Assembly: GCA_028015205.1 (NCBI GenBank)
Contig: CM051511.1
Coordinates: 3,596,001 to 3,660,000, forward strand
Direction of reading: 5' to 3'
DNA length: 64,000 nucleotides
From: Mytilisepta virgata
Lineage: Eukaryota; Mollusca; Bivalvia; Mytilida; Mytilidae
In this document: positions 1 through 11,569 of the stretch, one piece after another
Position numbering within the stretch: the first letter of the stretch is position 1
How the letters are laid out: each line of letters begins with the position of its first letter
Notes under the pieces: model-generated
What the model was told of the DNA's origin: nothing
The model's database searches: none
The model's input: only the letters and a program-made list of their open reading frames with translations
Made by a program: the position numbers and the translations under genes

Positions 1-3000
1 TCGAAGAACTGTGGTTAGTTTGAGCTTCTGGATCAGTTGATGGTGTTGATACAGCATTTGTTGGTATCTGTATATTTTGTAAACTTTTTGCAGTTGGCGA
101 CGGATTCTGATCAGAAATAGTCTCTTTTTTGAACATTCCAACACTTTGAATTTTATTCAAGTCAATAGATTTCAATCCTTGATTACCAGTAGATGCTGAA
201 CATACGTCCATTAATTCTATATTCCCAAACTTTAAATTTCTGGAGTCCTGCAAGTTGTACATTCTTTTGTTTTGCAGAACACCTGATGGTTTTTGAATGG
301 AGAAATTTCCTGATGATACAGTATTGTCTAGTTTTTCTAGATTTCCACCATTACTTTTTTCTTTCTTGTCGACTTCTATTTTGAACACATATGGGCCTTG
401 CATGTGTAAGGTGATATGATGCAACAAGAACTGAGAATTCGGAAAACGAGACAAACATATTCCACACTGAAATGGTATATGGTCTAAACTAGCATTCTTT
501 TTTATACCTGAACAAATTATTGGTTCTTCTTTTACATAGTTGTCTCCCTTGGGCAGGTCTAAATTAGATTTGCTAGCAGGTACAGCATTTGTCTTCAAAT
601 GAGAATAAAGAACTGAATAAAGGCTCTTTTTTGTCATTTCAGAGATATGTTCATTTTCATGATCCCTTAAGAATGGTACATTTACAAAAGGCTGGCCACA
701 CACATTACATTCTGGAAAAGATGCAAGTTTGTATAGATTGGACATATCAAGTTCTGTGTGTTTTTGTAAGTGAGAAATAAGAAATTTTGACCTTGGAAAG
801 TATTGACCACATATCTTGCATTTGTACCGGTCCTTCAGTCTCAACACTTCACCTAAGTGTTTAACTAAATGAAAATTCATCACAGCTCCTTCTCCATATG
901 ATGATGGACAATATTTACAGCAATATTTTGGAAGTGTATTATTATCTAAAGATGAAAATTTCTGAATTTCACCCATTTTATTTATAATTGCAATTGGTTT
1001 CTTTTTCTTCAATAACACTTTCTCTCTTAGTTTTTTTGTTATTTCTGACTGGATTTTCCTTTCTACTGCATTTTTTTCTCTCATCATCTTAAGATTTTTC
1101 AAAACTTCTTGTCGATTTCTGAATTTATTTTGTATTCCATCATGCAAGTCAAGTTCCTGTTTAACTTCCTGCTCATTCGGATCATTAGATGGTTCTTGCT
1201 TTACTCCCGTGCATGTCTCTTCATGTTTTAAAACTTGTTTCTCCCGATAAAACCACTTTGTACATTTTGAGCAATGATAAATTTGACTACTTTTTAATTC
1301 CCTTTTCAAGGAACAATCTGAACTTGCTAAGTTTTCTTCAATTTGACTAGAATCTGTTTCAAACGACATGTTTCTATATGGCAATGTCCTTGAAAATTTA
1401 GATTTTATTTCATTGTCCTTCTCTGTATTATCGGTTGAGTTTTTGTCATCATTTATTTCATTTCTTACACCTGATTCACTTTTTTCTTCACTTTCAATAG
1501 AACACTTTCCAAGAGGCATCTTATGTTTCATTTTCTTCATTTGTTTCTTTTCTTTTGTATTAAAATCATTATGATGGCAATTTCTTACATGTGAAGCCAT
1601 GGCTTGCTGTATTCGGAACTTTCTGCTACAATACGCACATTTGTAAATTTGATTTCCGTGACTGTCATAATAAACTTTGGCCTTCTTCTTTTTGAAAATA
1701 GCCTTCTTATCACTGTCATATTCCTTTCTGACCAGAATTTGTTTTTCCGCAGTATGACACATACGACAATGAATAGCAATCTCTTGTGATCGGTAGAACT
1801 TACAGTCACAATACTTACACTGATACATATTTTTGTGTCTTTCTTTGAGGTGGTTTTGTAATGAACCATAATTTGAAAGTTTTGTACAGCAATATCTACA
1901 CTGATAGAGGCCATCAGGTGTCATTGAAAACTCTGACGTGGGACAAAGTCCATTTTCCGTAGGAGTATAGTCTTCTCTTGGCTGTTCACTGTTTCCATCC
2001 ATTTCACTGTAAAAATTACTCATGAATTCTTCAGGTTTACCATACTCTTCATAATCCATTGGTTCCTGTTTCACAGCTAACATTATTAAATTATCTGATG
2101 ACAAATCATAAGAATTTGACATGTCCGATTTTTCAATATAGTTATTTGATTTAAATACATGGTTCTCCTGTGCAGGAATTAATGTGTTTACTTTGTCACC
2201 TTCATCAAACATTCTGTCGGTCTGTGCAGCTTTAAATGATGAAGGTTTGTTTGTTATATCCCCCAGATCACGAGGAAAATTATCATTTTCTTCATTCATG
2301 ATAGATGGATCTTCAGTTCGTACATCTTTTATCTGAACATTTAGTCCAGACTCTTGTCGTATGAATAAATTTTCCTCAGCAGTCATTACACATCTGTCTT
2401 GATGTTTCTGAGTTTCCATATCTTCATATGGAGATTCTTCTTGTGAGCTATTTTCTTCAGAATCTGAGATCTTTGAGTGAGATTTTTCATTTTCTTCTGA
2501 ACAGAACTGAAATGCGTCTTTTTCTGGTATATCTCCAGATCTTACATCACTTATCTGTAATGGAGAATCTAGACAATTTTCAAAATTGTCATTAATTCTA
2601 TTTCCAGCCTTCGCTGGGTTTCCGTAGTTACTTGGGGTCTGAACTTCACCCTCTTCATTTGAATTATAAGCTTCATCTTCAGAGCTTCCAACTTTTTCTG
2701 TACCAAGCTTGCAATCTTTCAACTTTAGAGATGAGGTCATACCATCCGAAAACTTAGATCTCTCTTTGTTTTCCACAAAACCAGTTGTGCTATCATCGGA
2801 ATTTAATTCATCAATTAGTTTTAATGTAAGAGCACTCTCTTCAAGTTCATTTGATGGAGCTACATGTATGTCCCTTCCTTTGAGCCCTCCTGATGTCACT
2901 TCATTAAATTTATTATTTTGTTTCAATTTGTCATATTGAGTTTTCTCCCCTACCTTGGTATCTGTTGAGTTGAAACTATCTATTTTGGCAGTTTCCAGAA

Positions 3001-3127
3001 TACCTGTGGATTCATTCTTTCCTTTATAAACAGGAAGGTCATTGTCAATTAGATCTGGATTGTCAAGGTCATTAAGTTCATCTGGATCTGGTAACATCTT
3101 TTCCCATTCCATTAGCATTCCATCCAT
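1..3127 (-). CDS. C2H2 zinc-finger protein, 3' end beyond window
   Basis: One frame stays open from the ATG at 3127 to base 1 (1042 codons, no stop), so the C-terminus lies outside the window. Residues 1-409 are acidic and Ser/Asn-rich without a recognised domain. Eight fingers follow with C at residues 410, 437, 497, 619, 737, 770, 807 and 888; spacing is C-x2-C-x12-H-x3/4-H. The fourth ends in Cys instead of the last His (C2HC). Basic linkers (KKKK near 485 and 713) could serve as nuclear-import signals. Four psi-K-x-E motifs sit at V352, V642, V655 and V865, a pattern usual in SUMO-modified transcription factors. Inference: a nuclear DNA-binding regulator; target and orthologue not recognised. 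A splice acceptor (CCAG at 3166-3163) lies just upstream with the frame open between, so coding could continue into an earlier exon; the ATG at 3127 is the first in-frame Met seen. Confidence 0.88.
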   Translation of the reverse strand, partial: MDGMLMEWEKMLPDPDELNDLDNPDLIDNDLPVYKGKNESTGILETAKIDSFNSTDTKVGEKTQYDKLKQNNKFNEVTSGGLKGRDIHVAPSNELEESALTLKLIDELNSDDSTTGFVENKERSKFSDGMTSSLKLKDCKLGTEKVGSSEDEAYNSNEEGEVQTPSNYGNPAKAGNRINDNFENCLDSPLQISDVRSGDIPEKDAFQFCSEENEKSHSKISDSEENSSQEESPYEDMETQKHQDRCVMTAEENLFIRQESGLNVQIKDVRTEDPSIMNEENDNFPRDLGDITNKPSSFKAAQTDRMFDEGDKVNTLIPAQENHVFKSNNYIEKSDMSNSYDLSSDNLIMLAVKQEPMDYEEYGKPEEFMSNFYSEMDGNSEQPREDYTPTENGLCPTSEFSMTPDGLYQCRYCCTKLSNYGSLQNHLKERHKNMYQCKYCDCKFYRSQEIAIHCRMCHTAEKQILVRKEYDSDKKAIFKKKKAKVYYDSHGNQIYKCAYCSRKFRIQQAMASHVRNCHHNDFNTKEKKQMKKMKHKMPLGKCSIESEEKSESGVRNEINDDKNSTDNTEKDNEIKSKFSRTLPYRNMSFETDSSQIEENLASSDCSLKRELKSSQIYHCSKCTKWFYREKQVLKHEETCTGVKQEPSNDPNEQEVKQELDLHDGIQNKFRNRQEVLKNLKMMREKNAVERKIQSEITKKLREKVLLKKKKPIAIINKMGEIQKFSSLDNNTLPKYCCKYCPSSYGEGAVMNFHLVKHLGEVLRLKDRYKCKICGQYFPRSKFLISHLQKHTELDMSNLYKLASFPECNVCGQPFVNVPFLRDHENEHISEMTKKSLYSVLYSHLKTNAVPASKSNLDLPKGDNYVKEEPIICSGIKKNASLDHIPFQCGICLSRFPNSQFLLHHITLHMQGPYVFKIEVDKKEKSNGGNLEKLDNTVSSGNFSIQKPSGVLQNKRMYNLQDSRNLKFGNIELMDVCSASTGNQGLKSIDLNKIQSVGMFKKETISDQNPSPTAKSLQNIQIPTNAVSTPSTDPEAQTNHSSS

Positions 3128-3161
3128 AATATTAATGTTTACCTTATTTCTACAGCAATGA

Positions 3162-3166
3162 CCTGG
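3162..3166 (-). other. probable 3' splice site upstream of zinc-finger coding exon
   Basis: On the minus strand a short pyrimidine-rich run ends in CCAG|G, about 35 bases before the ATG at 3127. It suggests a 5' leader or an additional coding exon spliced from further right, fitting the CpG-rich promoter candidate near 8.6-9.2 kb. Confidence 0.45.
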
Positions 3167-3248
3167 AATTAAAGGGAATGAATTATTAGACAAAACAACT
3201 AGAGGCAGCTAGAAGCCTGTACTGCTGCCCAGGATTTAAAATTTACCA

Positions 3249-3480
3249 GGCTGAGTGGTCTAGGTAGTTTGTCATGACTACTAATGATGACTAGCCTGTC
3301 AACACAGAGGTTGTGAGTTCGAATCTCACCTGTGGCGGGGTGTGTTCGACTTCAATCTAATTGACAAGGATTGCCGATTTTCTTACCGAAAGTCGGTGGT
3401 TCTCTCAGGGTAATCTGGCTTCCTCCAACAATAAAAACTGGCTGCCAAGTCAAAGACCTTAAAGCACTCCTGAACTAAAA
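3249..3480 (+). repeat. tRNA-derived SINE, degraded copy
   Basis: A diverged copy of the SINE seen intact at 12829 and 18023. The pol III A-box-like GAGTGGTCTAGG, the B-box-like GTTCGAATCTC and the tail stretch about a mandatory gap-free body are recognisable, but the first bases and the CAAA tail are lost. It sits just upstream of the zinc-finger coding exon. Confidence 0.75.
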
Positions 3481-3573
3481 CATATTAGTTGTTTATTTGT
3501 GTCATTGGCTATTTCAGTCAATGGATATATAATATGTGATCTTGAAACAGGAACATTTAAGGACCACTGTAGA

Positions 3574-3592
3574 CAGACAGACAGACAGACAG
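3574..3592 (+). repeat. (ACAG)n microsatellite
   Basis: About five uninterrupted ACAG units followed by a T run. Confidence 0.85.
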
Positions 3593-3599
3593 ATTTTTT

Positions 3600-5275
3600 T
3601 TACCAAATCAAGGGCCCATAAGGGGCATGTTTTACAATAGACAAGTACATAAACAAATTTATTCTTATATGAAATTACAAGATACAATGTATAGAGATGA
3701 ATAGTTTAAGAAAACAGCAAATTTTCTTAAAGCACCCCTAAAAACCAATATGGTCCATGGCAACAATTTCAGCCATAGGATCAACAAATAGTATTCTAAA
3801 AGAGGACTACCTACAAACATGTATGTACCATAGGTATTGAAAAGGGCAGATATTGAAAACGTTCAATTAACAACAGATTGTGTTCCCTAGAACCTGAGCA
3901 TGAATTTCATTTTCTTATGAGCTGTACATAGTGATGTTAATCGGAAGATATTTCATAATGCATTATCGAGTGATACAATATATTTACGAAGCTATTTTGG
4001 ATCTTTTTTTTAAGGCAACCTCATTTAAAAGATGCTCATAAGTTGTACTTATGTATTTATATTTTCATAGGGACAGACATGTTGAACTTTCATGCTTTTA
4101 ACACTTAGTACCTATTTCAATCAAACCATATTAGCAATATGCAAAGGAATCGCATCATAGCTATATGTACAATAGAAGAACTGTAAAATTTAATCAATAA
4201 GACCACACAAAATTAATTTTTCAGTTCTTTGGATTTTTGGGTGTCAAGGCGAGGGAGTGAAATTTTAATTTTAAAATGTTGCAAAAAAATGGGAAAAAAT
4301 TCCAATTTTTACAAAATTTTTATTTTTTATTTCTTGAAAAATGAAGAATTTTGGTTGAATTTTCAACATTTTTGCAAAATAAAGCGGTAAAAAAATCATT
4401 TCTTAAAATTTACATAGTCCAAAATTGGAGTGGCGACATCCAAAGAACTTAAGATCAATTTAGTATGGCCTTAATGGTAAACATGACAAATGATTCATTC
4501 CCTAACATAAAAGAAGATCAAGACACAAATTGCATAGGTAAAGATTTAAATAATACTGTTTTAGATTGATTCTTGTCCTAATTGTGAACTGAAGACTGTG
4601 TGAAATGTTTACATGTACATATGATTTGGGTTTAAAGAGAAATTTGCAAAGAACAATGTTTACATATATTTTACTTTCATAAAAATTGTTTTGAAGATGC
4701 CTAATTTCACACTTTTGTTATTTAATGTTTGAAATATTTCCTATTTGCAGATACTGGAGTTGTCTGCCATATGCACAAGTAAACTTTCCTGACAGAAGGT
4801 ATCTTGTATTTAGTCTAAAGGTTAAAAAATGCTTCTAATTTTTTCTAAAAAATATTCAGATGGACAAGGCCTTCGTCATAGAACAAAAAATGTGAGAAAA
4901 TATATATATAAAAAAACCTATCTTTAATGCGTGTGGAGGTTATTGTTAGGAAGAAAAAATATTTTGCAGAAAAATGATAATTTGTCCATTGATGTCTATA
5001 AAAGACATTTTCTTCAAAGAGCATCTATAACTTTGTAAATGGGTGACAACTCATGATATGGACCAAAAAATGGGGAATAGAATGAATGAAATGTGGGTCA
5101 TAGTGACCCAAGTGTTCGTAATACAGGAGGACTGTAGTGGTCAAATATCATTGTTATATTAATATAGGTGAGAAATGGAACTAAACGCTAAACTTAACCG
5201 AATCGGTACGTACGGACGGACGGACAAGGGTAAATTTATATGTCCCAGCCACATTCGTGGTGGGGCATAAAAAAA
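3600..5275. other. AT-rich non-coding stretch with short inverted repeats
   Basis: No open frame with coding character. It contains an inverted-repeat element at 4199-4472 and, at 5240-5271, a hairpin (TATGTCCC ... GGGGCATA) that resembles the terminal hairpins of the tandem-core elements further right. CGGACGGACGGAC lies just before that hairpin. The rest is unrecognised. Confidence 0.5.
4199..4472. mobile_element. small inverted-repeat element (MITE-like)
   Basis: The two ends are imperfect inverted repeats of about 35 bases, each ending inward in AGTTCTTTGGAT. The interior is A/T homopolymer-rich and non-coding. No confident target duplication. Likely a non-autonomous DNA transposon; family unknown. 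Confidence 0.55.
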
Positions 5276-5655
5276 TGCTGGATGGATGGATAGATGAACT
5301 ATGTTTAACATCCAGTGGCAATTATTATATATGCATAACAGGATGAGAACATGTTGATGTGATATGAATATGAACCCTGCTTTGAACTAGACTGACACAT
5401 TGAATGAGCCAGATTTTTAATTTGCTAGCTCACGAGTTAACAGTCTGCAGAAAGGCTTATCACCTCACCCAGACACATTTTACTGACTGAGCCTGAGGAC
5501 CAATCTTTTGCTCTTACTCCTAGATGCCATGTGCCTAGCGGAGCAGCAGAAAATACCAATTTTAATGTATTTGGTTTGATCCGACTCGCAATTGAACCTT
5601 TGACCTTCTGCACTCGAGGCGAGCACACAGCAACGAGACCTCCAAGGGGGTATAT
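5276..5655 (-). repeat. second tRNA-headed SINE family, nearly full copy
   Basis: Read on the minus strand it begins with a head that includes GCTCGCCTCG and a B-box-like GGTTCAATTGC (about 5588-5600) and ends in a tail containing TTGCCACTGGATGTTAAAC followed by short repeats of the ATCC type. The same tail occurs at 39345-39475, 52530-52745 and 60055-60125, so it is a dispersed family distinct from the CAAA-tailed SINE. Confidence 0.6.
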
Positions 5656-5659
5656 GGAA

Positions 5660-6450
5660 AAAGGAGTTTACACACAAAAAAAAAATAAAATAAAATAAAT
5701 CATCAAATTATAGATTCATCTTTGAACACAAACAGATATAATATTTTTATGGTTCCCTTGATCATACCAATTATATAATAACAGTTTAATAGTAAACTGA
5801 TCATGTTCCAATAACTTGTATAATTATCTCCCCTTATTTCTAACTGCAGCCATTAGTTCTATGAACTTAACCAAAACTGTGATGTTTATTGCTGCAAAAA
5901 TAACAACAGATTTACCAGTTCAATAAGATAAGAGTACTGATTAGTGATTGGGTCTGTTTTTAACCTCATTTCACAATACACATACACAAGCTTTTACATT
6001 TATTGCAGAACAGAAAAAATACCCAAATGGATTATTCATGCAAATAACATAATACAAATGTAATCATACAACTTAAGTTTTTATAATATAATTTACATGT
6101 ATATTTGAAAAGTTATGGATATTAGATTGACCAATGTGGACCTCACATCTCTATCGACTGCTTGATGTAGTCTATAACACTGGACAAAAAATTTTTTTTT
6201 TTATTTCAAATAAATTTTGATTTGATATTTTACAAGTAAAAAATTTTAAAATGTACATGTGAAATTCTACATGTTCTAGAGAAAGGTTATAAATGTTAAT
6301 TTAACAAGAGTGTATTATTTTAGAAAATTTATACTTCTACTAATAATACAAATGTCAGAAACTCAAAACTTATTTTCTCATCAACACAGGTAAAAGATTC
6401 CCAATAATATACCCTAATAAAAATAACACATAAAAAATAAGTCAAAGAAC

Positions 6451-6491
<41 letters not shown>

Positions 6492-8640
6492 CACCAATAC
6501 AACATATAAAGGCAAAATCTGTTTTTTTTAAAATAATAAATGAATGTCTTTAAATTCAATTAGATTTAAGTACTATTACTGGTGATATTTTTACAAAAGG
6601 GAGACAACCATAAACTGGTATGATAAATTAAACTTGATTTTTTTATTATTACATTACCCTATGCAGGGGAACAGGTAAATTTGTTTATTGCAGGAATAAA
6701 CAAAAGGATTTGGCTATCTATAATACTAAATTTACGAATTAGCCGAATAGGCGGCAAAATGTGTGGTTCAAAATAAACTATGTATGGTTCAGATTATATC
6801 GGATTTGACCACCTGCATTTATTAATTTAAACTGCAGTTTTGTTTATGTGAAAATGGAATTTGTATGCACTTTTTTGATATAAATTCTCCCAACATATCC
6901 CTTAGAAGGTTCTCGAATGCATCATTTTAACACATTGATTTAAATAAACAAGTATGCACATATTTTAAATGTATTTTTGTTTGAAATTACGGAAGAAGAA
7001 TAAAACAAATTAAAAATATTCTCCTTCGAGTGGGATGTTTCCACTTCATGTATTCAGGATTGTTTTTCTACAATAACGCAACTTCTCCTAACTGTAAAGG
7101 TAATGAACTTTGAAGATTATGAAGAAGTAAGGTAAAGTTCAGAGGAATTCCTAACTTAGTTGTTTTTTGGATTACTCGGATGTTTACCTTTTTAAATTTT
7201 TTGTCATGTGACCTGTCTAAATATATCTCTACCATACAATTCCCTGTAAGCCTAGATAAAAATATTTTTAATAAATGGTCCTCTTTATCATTAATGACAA
7301 AATTTATCTCGGACATCTTTATAAACGTGGACAGCACAAGCAGCCACACACTAAAAATGCTTTTATCGGATATATTTGTGAAATTAAGCCTCGCTTGCCC
7401 TGTCAATGATGACAATGGAACAATTGGAACAATTATTTTCCAAAAATATGCTCTACCTCACTCACGGCGTCTTTTGAAAAATTCATCCGTCACTAAGAAA
7501 ATGTTTACATCTACAATTTCATTTTCATATTTATTCTGAAGGAAAAAGGTAATGCATTATGAAATGTGTATTTAATGAAAGCTTTTCATCAAGTTCCAGT
7601 TCAGAATTAATTGAAAAATAAAATTTCTAAAAATATTGACAATTGATGTGGTTGTGTTTTCGTCATAGATTTTGACTTTGATGGAACCTTAAGGTCCATT
7701 TTGGTAATTCTACGTGGCATACAGTCTACTTCATCAGTGGATACATCTACGGTAGTAACGAACAGCCAGATGACAATTGGGTCACATTGACCTACATTTC
7801 ACGCTTCAATGACTTTGGTTAAAGTTTGCATTTCTGGAATACTACAGCATATATGGACATGAAACTATCAATTGATACCACCTACTTGACAGGAAAGTTT
7901 ATGGGAAGCCTGCTACAACATCCATAATGAGTTCCTGTTCCATGAATGACATGGCCGCAACAACTTTTTAAAGTCAACATGGCCACCACAAAAAAAAAAT
8001 GCTTATTTTCCCGCGCTCACGCGGGTTTAATGTCTAGTACTGTAATAAATTTATTAGGTTGAACAGCAGGGGAGGTAATTCATATTTAATTGGCATGGGT
8101 CAAAATCACAGTTCAACAAACAGTAGAACTATTACCATTAATTTCATATAAATGATTCAATGTGATTAAAACAATGAAATTCAACTGAACAAATTAAGAT
8201 TCAAAAGAATAAGGAAGAACAAGAATAGAAAACAATTTATTTTAATAATTATGAGCTCCAGCAAGGCATAATGACAATATAGACAAACCCCATTCACACT
8301 AACACAAAATACTTGGATCAAGAATTATTAAAAATTTAGCCTAAAGCTAATTGTTTGTCTCACAGATGCCCTTAGTTACTCAGAACATGTGCCAAGTAAA
8401 TTTATCATTACATAAACATGATAAAAGACATTTTTATGTTGTACCCTACTAATTTTCTTAAAATTAAACAAAAATAAATTAAATTCCCCTTTAATCGGTA
8501 ATTAGGGATACAAAAGAATCACTCAAATATTCGAAATATTGGAAATGTCCACAAAAAGCCGAAATAAAAAATTCTAAATTGTATTTTAAGCAGAAGTTTT
8601 ACATTTTCAGAAAAATTTTAATAGTCTCAAAGTTTCAGTT
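5660..8640. other. intergenic or zinc-finger intron, no gene seen
   Basis: AT-rich, with an (AAT)n microsatellite at about 6453-6488. Open frames here (for example 7068-7415 on minus and 7180-7539 on plus) overlap each other, match nothing I recognise and lack splice context. The region near 7990-8040 ends in a CCCGCG/CGCGGG short palindrome followed by TTTAATGTCTAGT, possibly an element end. Confidence 0.4.
6453..6488 (+). repeat. (AAT)n microsatellite
   Basis: About twelve AAT units, the source of the poly-Ile shadow frame on the minus strand. Confidence 0.9.
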
Positions 8641-9200
8641 TAAAGATAATCCCCGTGCCTTCCTTCCCCTATCAACATTGTTGCCGGTACGTTATCCTGC
8701 TAAACGTTGTTACCCTCGGCGTACCCCTTACTAACTTGCGCACTTGCGCATTCCAAACATCCGACATTTCTGACGGAAAACTTTGAGAATATACCGCGTA
8801 TATATGCGGTCGAAGCGATTAGCTCTGAGATCGAAACATATCGAATAGTGATTATTTTTACTAAATTACTTCAGATAAATGATAAATTCGACCAAATATC
8901 GGCTTAATTGAAACATTTCGAGCTGAACTTACAACAGTTGCGAAATCGTTGAGCTGAATCGGCGAAGTTGCACTCCGTTATAAATGTTTACGGTGTAATC
9001 ATCCCGTTTGAATCAATGTGAATATATTCCGAAAAGATTTATATTGAATTTAACGAAGTACTTACAATTAAGAAAGGTTTTTTATCATTCCATATGTTTG
9101 TTTATCGGCTAAAACGATCCTTGTCGGCAAACATGGCGGGTCCAACTTGAACGGGAAGTAAATAATGATCGAAGAGAGGCACCTAAAGGGAAATACTGAT
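8640..9200 (-). promoter_or_regulatory. CpG-rich candidate promoter / first exon of zinc-finger gene
   Basis: This half-kilobase has many CpG dinucleotides in a window otherwise poor in them. On the minus strand it holds donor-like sites (TTGTAAGTAC near 9065, TTGTAAGTTC near 8930) that could join the acceptor near 3163. A GCCATG context occurs on both strands near 9133. Promoter identity is inferred from composition and position; no TATA box or transcript evidence is available. Confidence 0.35.
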
Positions 9201-9439
9201 TGCTTGTACAAAAGACAATTTACATTCAAAAGGTCATAATAATGGAACGTAACGAAATATGCAAAATATTGGCAAATAAGGTGGAATGTCTAGAGTCTAT
9301 CAGTGGTTCTAAATGGTTATCGTCTTTAAAGTTGAAGCCGAGCTTTATGAAAAAAAAGGGGGGGGGGGGGGGGTGAATACTAATTCAGATATAAATATAT
9401 TAATGTGGATATAAAATAGTTTTTAAATCGCAAGATTAA

Positions 9440-9960
9440 CATTAAGAAATTAGAAATTTATATTGAATAGCTTAAAAATTAAATGTAATAATGTATGGCA
9501 TCAAGACCTTTTTGAGGATAAATCTGTTGATGGTCATGGAAATAAAATGAGAACATATAGAAAATTTAAGAGCACATTTAACTTTGAAGAATATTTATTA
9601 TGGGGAAATTATAATCAAAGAAAAATTTTGACAAAGATTCGTATTACAATGTATTAGTGCACATGATTAAGAAATAGAAAAAGGGGAAAAATTGGATATG
9701 ATATGTAAACTGTGCAATACCGACAATGAAGATGAGTGTCATTTTAAAAAAAACTAGAAAACAAACGGAGCGAAATTTTAGAAATTATTTGTTCCAAATA
9801 CACAAATTTTTAAAATCTGGATGTTAATAACAAGTTTGTATGGTTAATGTCTTCTGAAGACAAATTATGTTCTTTTAATTGCATTGTAATGTTTTGTTAT
9901 TGTACTGTTTGTGTTATGCTCTTTATGGGCCCTATAATTTGGAAAATAAAACTTATTATA
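9440..9960 (+). pseudogene. decayed 3' end of a non-LTR retrotransposon ORF
   Basis: A short frame contains NKMRTYRKFKSTFNFEEYL, then, after a stop and with drift, AHD-EIEKGK and CKLCNTDNEDECHF. This order (LRTY-K-F, SAHD-IE-GR, C-C-EDE-HF) is the familiar C-terminal end of reverse-transcriptase ORFs in molluscan LINEs. In-frame stops show it is dead. An AATAAA at about 9942 may mark its old 3' end. Confidence 0.6.
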
Positions 9961-10187
9961 AGCAAATTTACCAATTATACAAATTTTGATCAATTATACA
10001 AGCTGCTCGCAAATTTAAATGATGAAAAACAACACTTATTATCCAATAGTGCTTAAACAGATATTACTGGGACCCTTGCCCTTATACCTGCATAGTGCTG
10101 AATGGGGTTACTCTGCTTATTATAGAAGTTGTCTTAGACAATTGAGGCTGTTTTGTTTTAAAGTTTTAAAATTATTATTATTTGTGT

Positions 10188-11568
10188 ATATGTAAAGCAT
10201 AATTCTTTCCGGATGAAATAACATCCGGCGGAAAAAATATTACATATGATATTGTAAGATTCTTTCCGGTGGAAATTATTTCACTGTGAGATATTTTCCA
10301 TTGACATGAAATTTTTACCGGAAAAGGTTTACAGATAGAAGGTGTGAAATTGTTGTTTTGAGCCAAAGTAGTCATATTTAAAGATTAATATAGAAAAGTT
10401 AATAAAAAACTAAATCTTTGCAAATACTATGGACTCATAATGGAGTAATTAAATAAAAGCTAAAGTAGAGATAAAAAAACCAAACAATTGTATTGTAATC
10501 GGAAATAATTTCATAGATGTTAATTGTAAAATAATATCCGGAAATAATTTTACAGTAAAATATCATCCTTTTGAAACCAAAATTTTCTATTTCATAATCA
10601 CAATATAAAAAGGAAGAAAATTATAATGAAAAATATGTAACAAAACCAGAAATAATTTCACAGATCTTAATTGTGAAATAATATCCTGATCAATAAGAAA
10701 ATAAGGTAAGTGAAATACAGGTACAAGTGAGTTGTTTTCAGATGTGAGTACAATTAAAAAAGTAAAGGTAGAAATATAGTTGCATCACTACAGTAATGGA
10801 GGAATCAGAGTATGATGATATATTCAACTATATAAATTTCCAAGAATATGACAAAATCAGATGAATCAAAACCCATCAATAAATAGGAACAAAAACAATT
10901 TAAAAGCTAGATGTTAAATTTTGAATTATGTCATTGACATTTTTTTACCAGTAAATATTTCCCTTGGTCAACATTTAACCTGTAATTAGTTTTCACCTAT
11001 GTGATATGAGGGCATTTTGTCATGTGTAATACATTTTGGAAACTGTTTAATGGTAAATACTTTCCCTACAATACTTTACTTCGCAATGGTGCCCAGGAAA
11101 ATATTTCACAGCTGGATAGTATTTATCTGTGAAATATTTTCCGACTATTTAATTTTTAATTAAAGTCATCATTTTATATTTAATAAATTAAGAAAAAAGG
11201 AAACAATTTCACTATGAAATTTATTCCGGAATATAGTATCCATAAAATGAAAATCTCTCATAATTACCTCCCTTTGATTGATAAATTATGCAAATATGTT
11301 CTACCTTAGTGACACATTTATCATTATGGTTAGGTATATATAGATTGTGAGTACCTTATATAGTAGACAGTGGGATTCTATTTCACAAGCTTATGTGAAA
11401 TTTTAACCGGAAAGGATTTACTATTAAATACTTTCCATATAAGATGGAAAGAATTTCACTCCTCCGGAAGAAATCTAACTGTGAAATACCATGTCTGGAA
11501 ACTATTTACCGTGACAAATCTTCCGCCGGAAAAAATATCACAGAGGAAGAAATAAACCGTTACATATA
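10188..11568. repeat. degenerate TTTCCGG/CCGGAAA-rich block
   Basis: About a dozen variants of TTTCCGG or CCGGAAA, often next to AATTTCAC/GTGAAAT, are scattered through 1.4 kb of otherwise very AT-rich DNA. The two ends show weak inverted similarity (TATATGTAA near each end). It may be one decayed element with internal repeats. No coding frame. Confidence 0.45.
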
Positions 11569-11569
11569 T

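Noticed and set aside
1585..1914. 109-residue minus-strand frame
   Set aside because: Out-of-frame shadow of the zinc-finger coding exon, whose real frame here gives the first finger.
7068..7539. Overlapping 115- and 119-residue frames on both strands
   Set aside because: Overlap in opposite strands with no recognisable domain or splice context; chance frames in AT-rich DNA are likely.
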